Positions 44,011 through 53,717 of a DNA stretch of 64,000 nucleotides are shown here, piece after piece. Source of the stretch: Paeniglutamicibacter sp. Y32M11 (GTDB lineage Bacteria > Actinomycetota > Actinomycetes > Actinomycetales > Micrococcaceae); the NCBI RefSeq assembly GCF_019285735.1, contig NZ_CP079107.1, positions 3,782,001 to 3,846,000 of the forward strand, read 5' to 3'. The position numbers and the translations under genes are program-made. The notes beneath the pieces were generated by a model. The model was not told where the DNA came from and did not search any database. It saw only the letters and a list, made by a program, of their open reading frames with translations. Within the stretch, counting starts at the first letter, position 1. Every line of letters starts with the position of its first letter.

Positions 44011-46893
44011 TTAGGGCCGGGTGGTGCGCTCCAGGAGTTCGAGCACATGCTCGTAGGGCTGCTCGGTCGCCCGACTCATGCCCAGTTCACACGTCCTGTT
44101 ACAGGAGGCATGAGTACTCGCACCGAACTCGCGCACCTCGGCGGCCTGTGCTTCGGTGGCGGAGGCGGTGAGTTCGGGATGCAGCATGCCGCGGTCTCCC
44201 GCAAAGGCACAGCAGCCCCAGCTTTCTGGAACCCGAACCGTGTCGGCCACTGCCTCGGCAACTTGATGCAGCGCGGAGTTCAGGCCCATCCGGGTGGAGG
44301 AACAGGTGGGGTGCAGCGCGAGGCTGGCCACCTTGTGCCCGGCGGGAAGCAACGGCAGGATGTGCTCTGCGGTGTATTGCACCACGTCAATGATCCGCAA
44401 CGGTTTGGCTCCGGCGGGAACCACTTCGTTTTCAATGCTGTGGAGCAGCCCTTCGGTGCACGATGAAGCGTCACAGAGAATCGGCAACTCACCATTATTG
44501 CTGGCTTCTCGCAGGGCAGCGACGGTACGCTCCCCCATGGACTCGCGCCCCTTGGCCATGCCCTTGGAAGACCACGGGGTGCCGCAGCACAAGGCATCGA
44601 TGCCCTCTGGCACCAGCAGCTGGACACCTACGCGTTGGGCCAGGGCGCTAAAGCTCTCTTGGATTCCCGCTTGGTGCGGGTCTGCCGGGCCGAACATGGT
44701 GTTCACGCAGGCAGGGAAATACACCGCGACAGGTGTTTTAGCCGGCGCAGGACGGGCACGCTTGCGCCCGCCGGCGGGCAATTCCGCCGAATAGAGCGGT
44801 AGCGTATCCGCGCCCAAGACTGCGCGCCCGGCCTGGTTGGCGCCGAGGACCAACGGAAGCGGGATCTTCTCGGCCACGCTCAGGAGCTTGCCCGCACCCT
44901 GGGTCACCGCCGACCAGTGCTGTGCGGCGGCATCCCACACCGCTCCTTCAACCTTGTTCACGTTTTTGGCCCGCAGTTTTTTCACCAGGGTGCCGGTGTT
45001 GATGTCTACCGGGCAAGCGGTCTGGCACATGCCGTCCACCGCGCAGGTATCGACCGACTCGTAGGAATAGTCCTTTTCGAGTTCGGCCACCAGCTTGGTA
45101 TCCCCGGCCAGCCGAGCCGTTTCGATGGCGCGCAGCGTGACGATGCGTTGACGTGGAGTCAGTGTCAGGTTCCGCGAGGGGCAGACTGGCTCGCAGTAGC
45201 CGCAGGCGACACAACGGTCCACTTCCGGATCCACGGCCGGGGTGACCTTGATGTTGTTCAGGTGGGCCGTGGGGTCTTCATCCAGGATGACTCCGGGGTT
45301 CAGCAGCCCGGCGGGGTCCAACAACACCTTGAGTTCGCGCATCACCGCGTAGAGTTCATCACCATATTGGCGGCGCACATAGGGGGCCATGACCCGGCCG
45401 GTGCCGTGCTCCGCCTTCAGTGATCCACCCTCGCCGAGCACCAGATCCACCATGTCTTCGGTGAAGGCCGAGTAGCGCCGCAGCTGGTCCTCGGTGTTAA
45501 AGCCGTCGGTGAGCATGAAGTGTACGTTTCCGTCCTTGGCGTGGCCGAAGATGACGGAGTTTTCGTATTCGTACCTCTCAAAGAGCACCGAAAGCTCTGC
45601 GCACGTCCTGGCCAGGGCAGGCACCGGAACCACGATGTCTTCGAGCAATGCCGTGGTTCCCTGTGCACGGGCTCCGGCAACGGAGGCGTAGAGGCCCTTA
45701 CGCAGTTTCCACAATTGGGCTCGGGTTTTGGCATCCGGGCTGAAGTGCGCTGGGGCGCTGAGCTTCAGCGTCTCGGTCAGCGCCAGCCCCAGATCCTGCC
45801 GGTCGGCCAGTTCGGCGGCGCTTGAGGCGGTGTATTCGACCAAGAAGGCGGCATGGTCTTGCACGTTGAGGTCGGTGATGAGCTGCGGAGTTCCCTGCAG
45901 GGTTTGGCCCACCTTCAACGAGAGTGAATCCATCAGTTCAACGGTTGCCGCCCCGGATCCCACCAAAGCCTCGAGCGACTCGTTGGCCGTAAACAGGTCA
46001 TCAAAGACCAACAAGGATGTGGTGACATGCTTGTAGACCGGCACGGTTCTAAACGTTGCCTCGGCCACGAATCCGAGGGTGCCCTCGGAACCTATAATGA
46101 GGTGTGCCAGAACCTGTGCTGGATCTTGGTAATCCACAAAGGAGTTCAGTCCGTAGCCCATGGTGTTTTTCATGGAGAACTGGTGCTTGATGATGGCCAC
46201 CGATGCGGGGTTTGATTGCACGCGTTTGGTCAGTGTTTGAAGGCCAGCAAAAATCGCTGGCTCGAGTGCTCGAAGTTTCGCATTGGCGTCCGGCGCACCG
46301 GTATCAATCACAGTGCCACTGGTGAGCACGATGACCACGGATTCCAGAGTCCGGTACACGTTGTCCACGGTGCCGCAATGCATGCCAGAGGAATTGTTGG
46401 CCACCACGCCGCCAATGGTGCAGGCAGCCTCGGAGGCCGGGTCGGGCCCGAACTTGCGCCCGTAGAGTGCCAACCGTGCGTTCAGCGCTCGCACGGTGAC
46501 GCCGGGTTGAACCCGCACGCGTGCGCCGTTGTCCAAGACCTCGATGTCCTTGAAATTCTTGCGCACATCAACCAGCAATGAGTCGGTGACGCCCTGGCCC
46601 GAGAGCGAGGTCCCACCGGAGCGGAAGGTCAGCGGCATATTGAGCTCCGCGCTGGCCTTGAGCAGGGCGCCAACTTCGGCAGCGTTGTTGGGGATCGCTA
46701 CGGCCTGCGGTGTCAGCAGAAAGTGGGATGCGTCGTTGGCATAAGCATGGAGGTCGATGGCACGCTCAGTGATTTGGCCATCATTGCTCATCGCGCTGCG
46801 CAGTGTAGAAATCAAGGTCATTTCATCCGTTTCATCAAGCATCAAGATGTCGGCAAACTTTCTCAGGTCTTGAGATCCACAACCTACCAACAC
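44011..46893 (-). CDS. FAD-linked oxidase / Fe-S protein, D-lactate dehydrogenase type
   Basis: This 960-residue protein fuses a GlcD-like FAD oxidase with a GlpC-like iron-sulphur part. In order: FAD_binding_4 domain (about 60-200, FRSGGTSLSGQG, GGVVANNSSGMHCG), FAD-oxidase C domain (about 230-500, EHGTGRV), two 4Fe-4S clusters (CVACGYCEPVCP and CAVDGMCQTACP), and cysteine-rich CCG domains (CVNTMF, CCGTPW, HPTCSSTRMG, WGCCAFAGDRG). Actinobacterial proteins of this form oxidise D-lactate (sometimes glycolate or D-2-hydroxyglutarate) and pass electrons to the respiratory chain. The start is uncertain: GTG 46893 gives 960 residues; ATG 46821 is also plausible. Confidence 0.9.
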   Translation of the reverse strand: MLVGCGSQDLRKFADILMLDETDEMTLISTLRSAMSNDGQITERAIDLHAYANDASHFLLTPQAVAIPNNAAEVGALLKASAELNMPLTFRSGGTSLSGQGVTDSLLVDVRKNFKDIEVLDNGARVRVQPGVTVRALNARLALYGRKFGPDPASEAACTIGGVVANNSSGMHCGTVDNVYRTLESVVIVLTSGTVIDTGAPDANAKLRALEPAIFAGLQTLTKRVQSNPASVAIIKHQFSMKNTMGYGLNSFVDYQDPAQVLAHLIIGSEGTLGFVAEATFRTVPVYKHVTTSLLVFDDLFTANESLEALVGSGAATVELMDSLSLKVGQTLQGTPQLITDLNVQDHAAFLVEYTASSAAELADRQDLGLALTETLKLSAPAHFSPDAKTRAQLWKLRKGLYASVAGARAQGTTALLEDIVVPVPALARTCAELSVLFERYEYENSVIFGHAKDGNVHFMLTDGFNTEDQLRRYSAFTEDMVDLVLGEGGSLKAEHGTGRVMAPYVRRQYGDELYAVMRELKVLLDPAGLLNPGVILDEDPTAHLNNIKVTPAVDPEVDRCVACGYCEPVCPSRNLTLTPRQRIVTLRAIETARLAGDTKLVAELEKDYSYESVDTCAVDGMCQTACPVDINTGTLVKKLRAKNVNKVEGAVWDAAAQHWSAVTQGAGKLLSVAEKIPLPLVLGANQAGRAVLGADTLPLYSAELPAGGRKRARPAPAKTPVAVYFPACVNTMFGPADPHQAGIQESFSALAQRVGVQLLVPEGIDALCCGTPWSSKGMAKGRESMGERTVAALREASNNGELPILCDASSCTEGLLHSIENEVVPAGAKPLRIIDVVQYTAEHILPLLPAGHKVASLALHPTCSSTRMGLNSALHQVAEAVADTVRVPESWGCCAFAGDRGMLHPELTASATEAQAAEVREFGASTHASCNRTCELGMSRATEQPYEHVLELLERTTRP

Positions 46894-46898
46894 TAAGA

Positions 46899-46921
46899 TT
46901 GTCTAACAAGTACACATGTGT
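46899..46921. promoter_or_regulatory. GntR/FadR-type operator between oxidase and gntR
   Basis: TTGTCTAACAA at 46899-46909 fits the FadR-subfamily consensus TNGTNNNACNA exactly. A perfect palindrome ACACATGTGT follows at 46912-46921. Both lie in the 99-base divergent region, so the GntR protein probably controls both genes. Confidence 0.7.
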
Positions 46922-46992
46922 TTCAAGATAGCCTGAAAAAAATCTGACAAGATTGATTTCCGCATGCCCGCCAGCCAGAGGACCCCGTCGCC

Positions 46993-47658
46993 ATGAGCCA
47001 ACGTGTCACCGCGCTTTCCATCATCGACGCGATCGTCCAGGATTTACGCCGACGCATCTACGAGGGTGACATCGCTCAGGGAACGGCGCTCACCGAAGCA
47101 GAGATCGCTGGCGCTTATGACGTTGCCCGCCCAACGGCCAAGGCCGCCATCGAACGCTTGGTTGCCGATGCGTTGCTCGAACGCGGTGCGCACAAAACGG
47201 CGCGCGTGAAGACACTGGGTGCCGATTCGGTCAGAGACATTTATTTGGCCCGGGCCTACCTCGAATCCGAAGTGGTGCGTCGGCTCGCCGCGACCGCGAC
47301 CGTCCCACCGGAAGCGGTGCGCGCAAACGCCGAAATTACCGCTCGGATATCGCAGCCGGCCACGACGATCATCGACCCCGACATGGATTTCCACACGGCT
47401 CTTGTTGACGCGATGGACAACATCCGGACCAGCACCATGTACCGCTCCCTGTTGGGAGAGGTCCGCCTCTGCATGACGCGGGTGCAGTCATTGGAGCTGC
47501 TGGATTCCGCAAAAATCGCCAGCGAACACGCCAGCATCTTGGAGCGAATCGCTTCCGGAGATGCAGAAGGCGCAGCCCTTGCCCTCGATGAGCACTTGGC
47601 GCAGGCCAGGGAACTGCTGGCGGCTGAAATTGAACAAGCCTCGGACCTCAATAGTTGA
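46993..47658 (+). CDS. GntR family regulator (FadR/LldR type, FCD domain)
   Basis: The 221-residue protein has a winged helix (residues about 10-75, LTEAEIAGAYDVARPTAKAAIERL) and an all-helical FCD ligand domain with the metal/ligand residues in DMDFHTALVDAMDN and the late His of ASEHASILERI. Such regulators respond to lactate or other hydroxy acids. It is divergent from the D-lactate-dehydrogenase-like gene, with a matching operator between. AGAGGA precedes the ATG. Confidence 0.9.
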   Translation: MSQRVTALSIIDAIVQDLRRRIYEGDIAQGTALTEAEIAGAYDVARPTAKAAIERLVADALLERGAHKTARVKTLGADSVRDIYLARAYLESEVVRRLAATATVPPEAVRANAEITARISQPATTIIDPDMDFHTALVDAMDNIRTSTMYRSLLGEVRLCMTRVQSLELLDSAKIASEHASILERIASGDAEGAALALDEHLAQARELLAAEIEQASDLNS

Positions 47659-48229
47659 GCCCCCGCCTGGGCCACACCGAGGTGTAGACCAAATAGATCC
47701 TTCCTTCGCTCGCAGATAAAGCTCCGGTCGAGTCGAGGCAGCGGAAGACCAAGGGAAACACCATCACCCTAGGATTGCTTCAGCGATCAGCACCGAATTT
47801 CGCTGCTCCAAAAAATCAAGAGCTCAACCAGATTTACCGTGGCCGAAAGAACCCAAACCTGCCCCACTGACCAATACCTTATGTTCGCTGTGCCTGAAAC
47901 CTGGCTTTAAGTAGGTGGTGACTGCGACAGCCCTGGGCAGTGAGGACGCCAAAATTTTGCCCGCCGCGGCCGAGGTAACTCTCGACCATCTGTGCCACAG
48001 GACGACGGGCACCTCAGGGCTTCACCCCGACAGTGACCAGTGCCGAAGGCAAACGACCCAATCCCGACCGCTAGCTTCCGGATATGGACAGCAGCTGCGC
48101 GCTTCCGCGGGTTACAGCACCCCTCGGAAATGGCCCACCCTTATGCGAACTTCTATCTCACTTGAACTAACGCGCCACGCCAAGACGTCTCTAGTCTTAT
48201 TCACTGCTAGTACGCGGCTGCACTTATCG
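47659..48229. other. Long stretch without a recognisable gene
   Basis: No frame here has a ribosome binding site with a protein-like translation I can name. A 62-codon minus-strand frame (47824-48012) contains a Trp/Ser-rich and basic stretch ending GAGLGSFGHGKSG and may be debris of a lost gene. The region precedes a preserved promoter that drives a dead LacI gene, so the whole 47.7-48.6 kb interval appears to be a deletion scar. Confidence 0.45.
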
Positions 48230-48265
48230 TTGCCTAACACCAACACGGGGTCTGTAATGGTGATC
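48230..48265 (+). promoter_or_regulatory. Promoter and operator of the lacI remnant, duplicate of the one at 51149
   Basis: TTGCCT (48230-48235) and TGTAAT (48253-48258) are 17 bases apart, followed by GGTGATCACAC. The arrangement and most bases match the promoter of the intact LacI gene at 51149-51187. Confidence 0.75.
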
Positions 48266-48314
48266 ACACACCCGGCATTTGGTGGTGAAACGAAGAGCGA
48301 CGGAGGGTACTACG

Positions 48315-48590
48315 ATGGCGTACGCCGCCAAGCCTTCGAGCAGGGAAATCTCCGGGGCACGAACGATCAGTTCACCCCCCACCTCCGATAGCGGACAGGT
48401 AGTCGTGAAAGAACTCCAGCATTCGTCCGACCATCCGCGGGCCATTGCCATCGGTTCCCACGAGTTGGGCATCGGCACCTTGAATAGCGCGCTGACCAAG
48501 GTACTTCACGACCCCGATTGAGTAGCCGTGCTCGGCAACGCCGCAGTCACTCCCCACTGACTCGACGCAACCACAACTACCTAACCCTTC
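48315..48590 (+). pseudogene. Truncated LacI family regulator
   Basis: GGAGGG lies 7 bases before ATG 48315. After about 14 residues the translation becomes the C-terminal part of a LacI core: ISSPPTSDSGQVV then HPRAIAIGSHELGIGTLNSAL, aligning with ISTRLNSDGGRVA and PPRAIVCGSDEIAIGVMEHAL of the intact regulator at 51235. The DNA-binding domain is missing. A stop at 48519 interrupts the fragment, but VAVLGN and a Thr-rich stretch matching the GLTTIVQP region continue to about 48590. It is a paralogue reduced by an internal deletion, with its promoter retained. Confidence 0.82.
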
Positions 48591-48680
48591 GATAAGAGGT
48601 CGAACAGCCCTGTCTGGCGTGTTCTTGGCCCCGCCCGCACACCCCACGCCTTGCCCCACACCCCTAAGGATGCGCCAACT

Positions 48681-49571
48681 ATGCTCGGTTCCCCGCACAT
48701 TGACGTGCTGCTCGACATCAAGACCACCTTGGGCGAGGGCCCAGTCTGGGACGCGGAGTCCCAACGATTACATTGGATCGACAGTGCGGATGGCCGGATT
48801 TTCCGTTCTACCCACGACGGACGCGAACTGCGGGCGTGGGATATGCGAGAGCCCATCGGTTCGATGGCCGTTGGCAAAGATGGCGCCTCATTCCTCGCCG
48901 CGTTGAAAAGCGGCCTGCACCGCATTGATACCTCTAGTGGAGAGCGTGAACTGCTCATCGACCCGGAACCAGATTTGCCGAACAACCGCCTCAACGACGG
49001 AAAAGTGGACCGTCAAGGGCGATTCGTCTTCGGTTCGATGGACACGCTTGAGGAGCAGCCCAGTGGCAGCCTTTTCAGCTACTCCCCACAAGGCCAGCTC
49101 AGCATCCTCGATAAAGACATCGTGGTTTCCAACGGACCGTGTTTCAGTCCCGACGGAAAGACGCTATATTTCGCCGACACGTGGACAGGTGAAATCTGGG
49201 CTTACGACTACGAAACAGCCACCGGGAAAGCCAGCAATCGACGCACATTCGCAACTGTGGATACCAGCAGCGGAGGTGCAGCAGATGGGGCAACCGTCGA
49301 CGCCGAGGGATACCTCTGGCAGGCACTGGTCTATGGAGGCAAGATCATCCGCTATGCGCCCGACGGAACAGTTGACCGCGTCATCGAAACGCCCGTCCTC
49401 AAGGTGACAAGCCTTGCGTTTGGCGGACCAAAAATGGATACGCTCTACGCCACGTCCATGGCAAAGCCACCCCTTCCGCGTTTTCCCGAAGACGGCCAGC
49501 AACGCGGAGCACTCTTCGCCATCACAGGTCTTGGCGTTATCGGAATTCCCGAACCACGCTTCGGCGCCTAA
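48681..49571 (+). CDS. SMP-30/gluconolactonase family protein
   Basis: The 296-residue six-bladed propeller protein has GEGPVWD at residues about 18-24 (metal-binding Glu), NRLNDGKVDRQGRFVFG with the catalytic-site Asn/Asp, SNGPCFSPDGKTLYFADT and DGATVDAEGYLWQAL. Such proteins hydrolyse sugar-acid lactones using a divalent metal. I chose ATG 48681, with AAGGA 10 bases before it, over the upstream in-frame ATG at 48651. It heads a run of sugar-acid genes; a deoxyribonolactone or other aldonolactone is a fitting substrate by context. Confidence 0.88.
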   Translation: MLGSPHIDVLLDIKTTLGEGPVWDAESQRLHWIDSADGRIFRSTHDGRELRAWDMREPIGSMAVGKDGASFLAALKSGLHRIDTSSGERELLIDPEPDLPNNRLNDGKVDRQGRFVFGSMDTLEEQPSGSLFSYSPQGQLSILDKDIVVSNGPCFSPDGKTLYFADTWTGEIWAYDYETATGKASNRRTFATVDTSSGGAADGATVDAEGYLWQALVYGGKIIRYAPDGTVDRVIETPVLKVTSLAFGGPKMDTLYATSMAKPPLPRFPEDGQQRGALFAITGLGVIGIPEPRFGA

Positions 49572-49585
49572 GAAGAAAGCATCCC

Positions 49586-50917
49586 ATGTCCACCAAAAAA
49601 TCCTCACTCTCACTGAAATCCATCCACAAATACTCTTGGGTTTCACTGCTTGTCTGCTGGCTCATTTGGATTCTGAACGCCTATGATCGAGAAATCATCC
49701 TGCGTCTGGGCCCCACCATCTCAGAGACCTTCAACCTCTCCCCCGAAGCATGGGGCGCAATTGCATCGCTGATCATGTTGGTTCTGGCCGTGATGGCCAT
49801 ACCCGGTTCTGCCATGAGCGACAAGTACGGCGGCGGCTGGAAACGCGCCCGATTCCAGCTCCCGCTGGTTATCGGTTATACGGCGCTTTCCTTCCTCTCT
49901 GGCTTCAAATTCATCAGCCACAACATCGTTGCGTTTGTCGCGCTTCGCATTGGCGTCAATCTGGGCGCCGGCTGGGGCGAACCCGTCGGCGTCAGCAACA
50001 CCTCCGAGTGGTGGCCAAAGGAACGACGCGGCTTCGCACTCGGCGTCCACCACACCGGTTACCCCATCGGTTCACTACTCTCGGGTCTCATGGCCGCTGC
50101 GATCATTAGCCTCTTCGGTCCCGAAAATTGGTCCTACGCGTTCTTCTTTGCCTTGATCATCGCGGTGCCGCTGATGATCTTCTGGGGCAAGTACTCAACC
50201 CCGGACAAAATCGAGACGCTCTACGCTGACATCCGCGCGCAAGGCCTCAGCGCACCGGATGTCATCGACAACGAACTCCGTCCCAAGGGCCTGCTGAAGA
50301 AGACACTTCGGGAACGCAACATCACGCTCACAGCAGGAACAACCATGCTGACCCAAGTCGTCTACATGGGCATCAATGTCGTACTTCCTGCTTACCTGTT
50401 TAATGTCCTCGGCTTGTCTCTGGCAGCGTCGGCAGGGCTCAGCGTTGTCTTTGCCGTCACGGGCATCCTCGGTCAGATTATCTGGCCAACCCTCTCAGAC
50501 ATCATCGGACGAAAAATTACCATCATCATCTGTGGCGTTTGGATGACCATCTCTGTCGCAGCCTTCTACCTGGCGACAAGTTCCATGCTGGTGGTCATCA
50601 TCCAGTTGGCCTTTGGTCTGGTGGCAAACGCTGTCTGGCCCATCTACTACGCAGCAGCATCCGACGCTGCCCCCGAAGGCGCAACATCAACTGCAAATGG
50701 TGTGATCACCACCGCCATGTTTATCGGCGGTGGAATCGCGCCGGTGTTCATGGGGGCACTAATCAGCGCGGGTGGCGGCTGGGAGCAGCGCACCGGCTAC
50801 ATAATTTGCTTCTTGGCCATGGCAGCGTGTGCGCTATTGGGAGTTGTGTTGCAGCTCTTTGCCAAGCGCGATACAAACACTCCAATTAGCAAAACAGTTG
50901 CGGCCGCCGTCCACTAA
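49586..50917 (+). CDS. MFS transporter, sugar-acid/organic-acid type
   Basis: This 443-residue protein with 12 predicted helices has NAYDREIILRLGPTI in the first helix region, where related organic-acid transporters carry the YxDRxxI motif, and SDKYGGGWKRAR in the loop 2-3 position. It starts 14 bases after the lactonase stop, so the two are cotranscribed. Uptake of an aldonate or aldonolactone is likely. Confidence 0.88.
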   Translation: MSTKKSSLSLKSIHKYSWVSLLVCWLIWILNAYDREIILRLGPTISETFNLSPEAWGAIASLIMLVLAVMAIPGSAMSDKYGGGWKRARFQLPLVIGYTALSFLSGFKFISHNIVAFVALRIGVNLGAGWGEPVGVSNTSEWWPKERRGFALGVHHTGYPIGSLLSGLMAAAIISLFGPENWSYAFFFALIIAVPLMIFWGKYSTPDKIETLYADIRAQGLSAPDVIDNELRPKGLLKKTLRERNITLTAGTTMLTQVVYMGINVVLPAYLFNVLGLSLAASAGLSVVFAVTGILGQIIWPTLSDIIGRKITIIICGVWMTISVAAFYLATSSMLVVIIQLAFGLVANAVWPIYYAAASDAAPEGATSTANGVITTAMFIGGGIAPVFMGALISAGGGWEQRTGYIICFLAMAACALLGVVLQLFAKRDTNTPISKTVAAAVH

Positions 50918-50999
50918 GGTTCTCTGCCCCGCTGAATCGGGTGCCGAGCCGTCAGATCACGCGGTTTACCCGATGGGGCCGCCGCGAGGTGTTCGACCC

Positions 51000-51022
51000 C
51001 ATCGCCCTTCTGCAGGGCGATG
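51000..51022 (+). terminator. Candidate hairpin after the lactonase/MFS pair
   Basis: Perfect 8-base arms CATCGCCC and GGGCGATG enclose a 7-base loop. There is no T tract, so the terminator role is uncertain. The rest of 50918-51148 holds no gene I recognise. Confidence 0.4.
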
Positions 51023-51148
51023 GCTTGGACAGATTTCCACGCTGGCTTTGTGCCGTCTCCGCACTACAGGGAGGAACCCTGGCTCGTTATCCGCAGCCAT
51101 CGCTCTCCACCCTCATGCTTAACCAGCCATGAGTTCGATAGCTTAACG

Positions 51149-51187
51149 TTGCTTAACGACCCCGCATGGACTGTAATGGTGATCACA
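51149..51187 (+). promoter_or_regulatory. Promoter and operator of the lacI-MFS-SDR-BKACE-kinase operon
   Basis: TTGCTT (51149-51154) and TGTAAT (51172-51177) are 17 bases apart. GTGATCAC, a perfect 8-base palindrome, overlaps the downstream edge of the -10 element, and a GCTTAAC direct repeat (51141 and 51151) overlaps the -35. The same layout occurs at 48230. Confidence 0.75.
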
Positions 51188-51234
51188 CGCCAACGATCTG
51201 CCAGTCATGGACCAACAACGCGAAGGAGGCAAAG

Positions 51235-52290
51235 ATGCCGAGCACCCTGAACACCCCGACGGACCGACCCACCCGGGTTTCCGCCGCGGCGGTCGCGCGA
51301 GCATCGGGTGTCTCCGCCGCAACGGTCAGCTACATCATGAATGGTCGACCCGGGGCGTCCACCGAAACTCGTCGGCACGTCGTGAAGATTGCCAACGAGA
51401 TGGGTTTCCGTCCCTCGGGTAACTCCGCGGGACGCGACCCGCTGCTGACCCGCGTGGTGGGCCTCATCCTTCCGAACATCGTTAATCAGATGTACACCGG
51501 TTGGGCGCAACACATTATTAACGCAACTGCGGCGGAGGGCTTCGAAGTCTTTGTCGCAACAACCCAGGACGATCCGGAATCTCTAGCCCAGGTCGCCAGC
51601 ACTCTGGCGGCTCGCAATGTCGACGGCGTCATTATTGCCGCCGCGCTACGCGAAGATTCGCGGGCACTACGGACCCTGCGCCAAAAACGTATCCCGTATG
51701 TCTACCTTTCTAGGCGCTCGGACCACTTGCCCGGGGACTTCGTGGGAATCGATGACGATGCAGCGGCGGCCGAACTCATGGGCCACATCCTTGAGCACGG
51801 CTACCGGGAAATTGCGACGGTCATTGGGCCACGCTTCTCCACCGCTTCGATGGCACGCGAGCAGGCATTTGTCCGCACCGCAAGCGCCGCGGGTGTGGTG
51901 ATCACCGGGGAGCGGAAAATCAGCACCCGGCTGAACTCCGATGGCGGACGGGTGGCCGCGGAAAAACTCCTCGGTTCCGCCCATCCCCCGCGGGCCATCG
52001 TATGCGGATCCGATGAGATAGCCATCGGCGTCATGGAACACGCCCTGTCCCTAGGACTACGAATTCCCGAGGATGTGGCGGTCGTCGGCAGCGACGGTCT
52101 GCCGCGAAGCCGTTCATTGCTGATCGGTTTGACCACGATCGTCCAGCCGGTCAAGGAGATGGCCGAGCGCTCCTTCGAACTTCTTCTGGACCAAATTACC
52201 CATCCGCGAACTACCTACGCGCATTCGGTGTGTACGCATCGGATTCATATTGGACGGACCTGCGGGTGCGTTCCGGGCTCCGCCCACTAG
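51235..52290 (+). CDS. LacI family transcriptional regulator
   Basis: The 351-residue protein has a LacI helix-turn-helix (VSAAAVARASGVSAATVSYIMNG) and an effector core (VVGLILPNIVNQMYTGWA, VYLSRRSD, VVGSDGLPRSRSLLIGLTTI). GGAGG lies 6 bases before ATG 51235; the longer frame is not supported. It is the first gene of the operon carrying the SDR, BKACE and glycerate kinase and likely represses its own promoter. A truncated paralogue lies at 48315. Confidence 0.92.
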   Translation: MPSTLNTPTDRPTRVSAAAVARASGVSAATVSYIMNGRPGASTETRRHVVKIANEMGFRPSGNSAGRDPLLTRVVGLILPNIVNQMYTGWAQHIINATAAEGFEVFVATTQDDPESLAQVASTLAARNVDGVIIAAALREDSRALRTLRQKRIPYVYLSRRSDHLPGDFVGIDDDAAAAELMGHILEHGYREIATVIGPRFSTASMAREQAFVRTASAAGVVITGERKISTRLNSDGGRVAAEKLLGSAHPPRAIVCGSDEIAIGVMEHALSLGLRIPEDVAVVGSDGLPRSRSLLIGLTTIVQPVKEMAERSFELLLDQITHPRTTYAHSVCTHRIHIGRTCGCVPGSAH

Positions 52291-52366
52291 CCACCACCTC
52301 CATCATTTCAGCAGCCAGGGGCCGACGCGCCTTCCCGTTGCTACGCCCCCAAATAAAGGCAAAGAC

Positions 52367-53688
52367 ATGTCAGCCACTTCGCACCAAACGACGATGAGGT
52401 CACCCGAAGTCGTCAACAAGCTCATCTTCCGCCGCGTCATGCCGCTGCTAATTGCCGCATACGTCATGGCCTTCATCGATCGCACCAACATCGGCATGGC
52501 CAAAGACCGGATGGAGATCGATCTCGGAATCTCCGCCACCGCCTACGGAATTGGCGCCGGGCTGTTCTTCCTCACCTATGCCTTCTCCGAGATCCCCTCG
52601 AACCTGATCATGCACAAGGTCGGTGCCCGCTTCTGGATCATGAGGATCATGATCACCTGGGGCATCCTCTCCGCGTGCATGGCTCTGGTGCAGGGCGAAT
52701 GGTCCTTCTATATCTTGCGGATGTTGCTCGGCATCGCCGAGGCCGGGCTGTTCCCCGGAGTCATCTACTTCATCACCCAATGGTTTGTTGTTAAGCATCG
52801 GGCCAAGGCCAACGGCATGTTCCTGCTCGGAGTGTCCATCGCCAACATCGTCGGAGCTCCGCTCGGTGGCGTGCTGCTGACCCTCGACGGTCTCGGCGGC
52901 CTGCACGGCTGGCAGTGGATGTTCATCATCGAAGGCATCCCGCGTGCTTCCTGGCCTTCTTCATCTGGAAGTACCTGCCCAACAAGCCCACCGATTCCAC
53001 GTTCCTCACTAAAGCGGAGGCCGAAGATCTCGAGGCTCGCATCCTCGCCGAAGAAACGGCCGGGGCTAAAGCCTCGGGCAACTCGAAGTTGCGCCATGTA
53101 CTGAAGGACAAGCAGATCCTGCTGGTGGTGGCCATCTACTTCACCCACCAGATCGCGGTCTACGCGCTGAGCTTCTTCCTTCCCTCGATCATCGGCAGCT
53201 ATGGAACCCTGAACACCATCCAGATCGGTCTACTAACCTCCATCCCGTGGATCTTCTCTGCGGCAGGTGCCCTACTGCTGCCGCGCCTAGCCACCAACGC
53301 ATCGCGCTCGCGGCTGATCGCCACCTCGACGATGGTCGGCATCGTCGCCGGCTTCACGCTTGGCGCGGTTGGCGGTCCGCTGCTGGGCATGATCGGGTTC
53401 TGCTTGGCGGCCTTCAACTTCTTCGCCCTGCAGCCGATCCTCTTCACCTACCCGGCCACCCGACTCTCCGGTGCTGCGCTGGCCGGCGGTATCGCCTTCG
53501 TGAACACCGTTGGCCTCTTCGGAGGATTCCTCGGCCCGTACGTCATGGGCTTCATGGAGGAAACCACCGGCAGCAAGCTCTCGGGCCTCTGGTTCATCGT
53601 GGCGATGTGCGCCATCGGCGCAATGCTGACTCGAAAGCTTAAGCGCGGCACCGAGGACCCCTCCAAATCCTCCGTCGCCGCCCACTAA
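52367..53688 (+). pseudogene. ACS-family MFS transporter, frameshifted near residue 192
   Basis: ATG 52367 (AAAGG upstream) opens a typical anion:cation symporter with FIDRTNIGMAKDRM in helix 1, FSEIPSNLIMHKVGARFW and the central GWQWMFIIEGIP. At 52937-52944 the frame breaks: FLAFFIWKYLPNKPTDS and the six C-terminal helices continue in another frame to 53688. One base is missing in the CCC run at 52939-52941. Restored length is about 440 residues, normal for the family, which carries galactonate, tartrate and other sugar acids. It is the transporter of the SDR-BKACE-glycerate kinase operon. Confidence 0.87.
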
Positions 53689-53717
53689 ACCCGTCTACGA
53701 TCGGAAAGATTCTCACA

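Noticed and set aside
47824-48012. 62-codon minus-strand frame that could be a transposase tail
   Set aside because: It has no ribosome binding site, no terminal repeats nearby and no motif I can tie to a transposase family.
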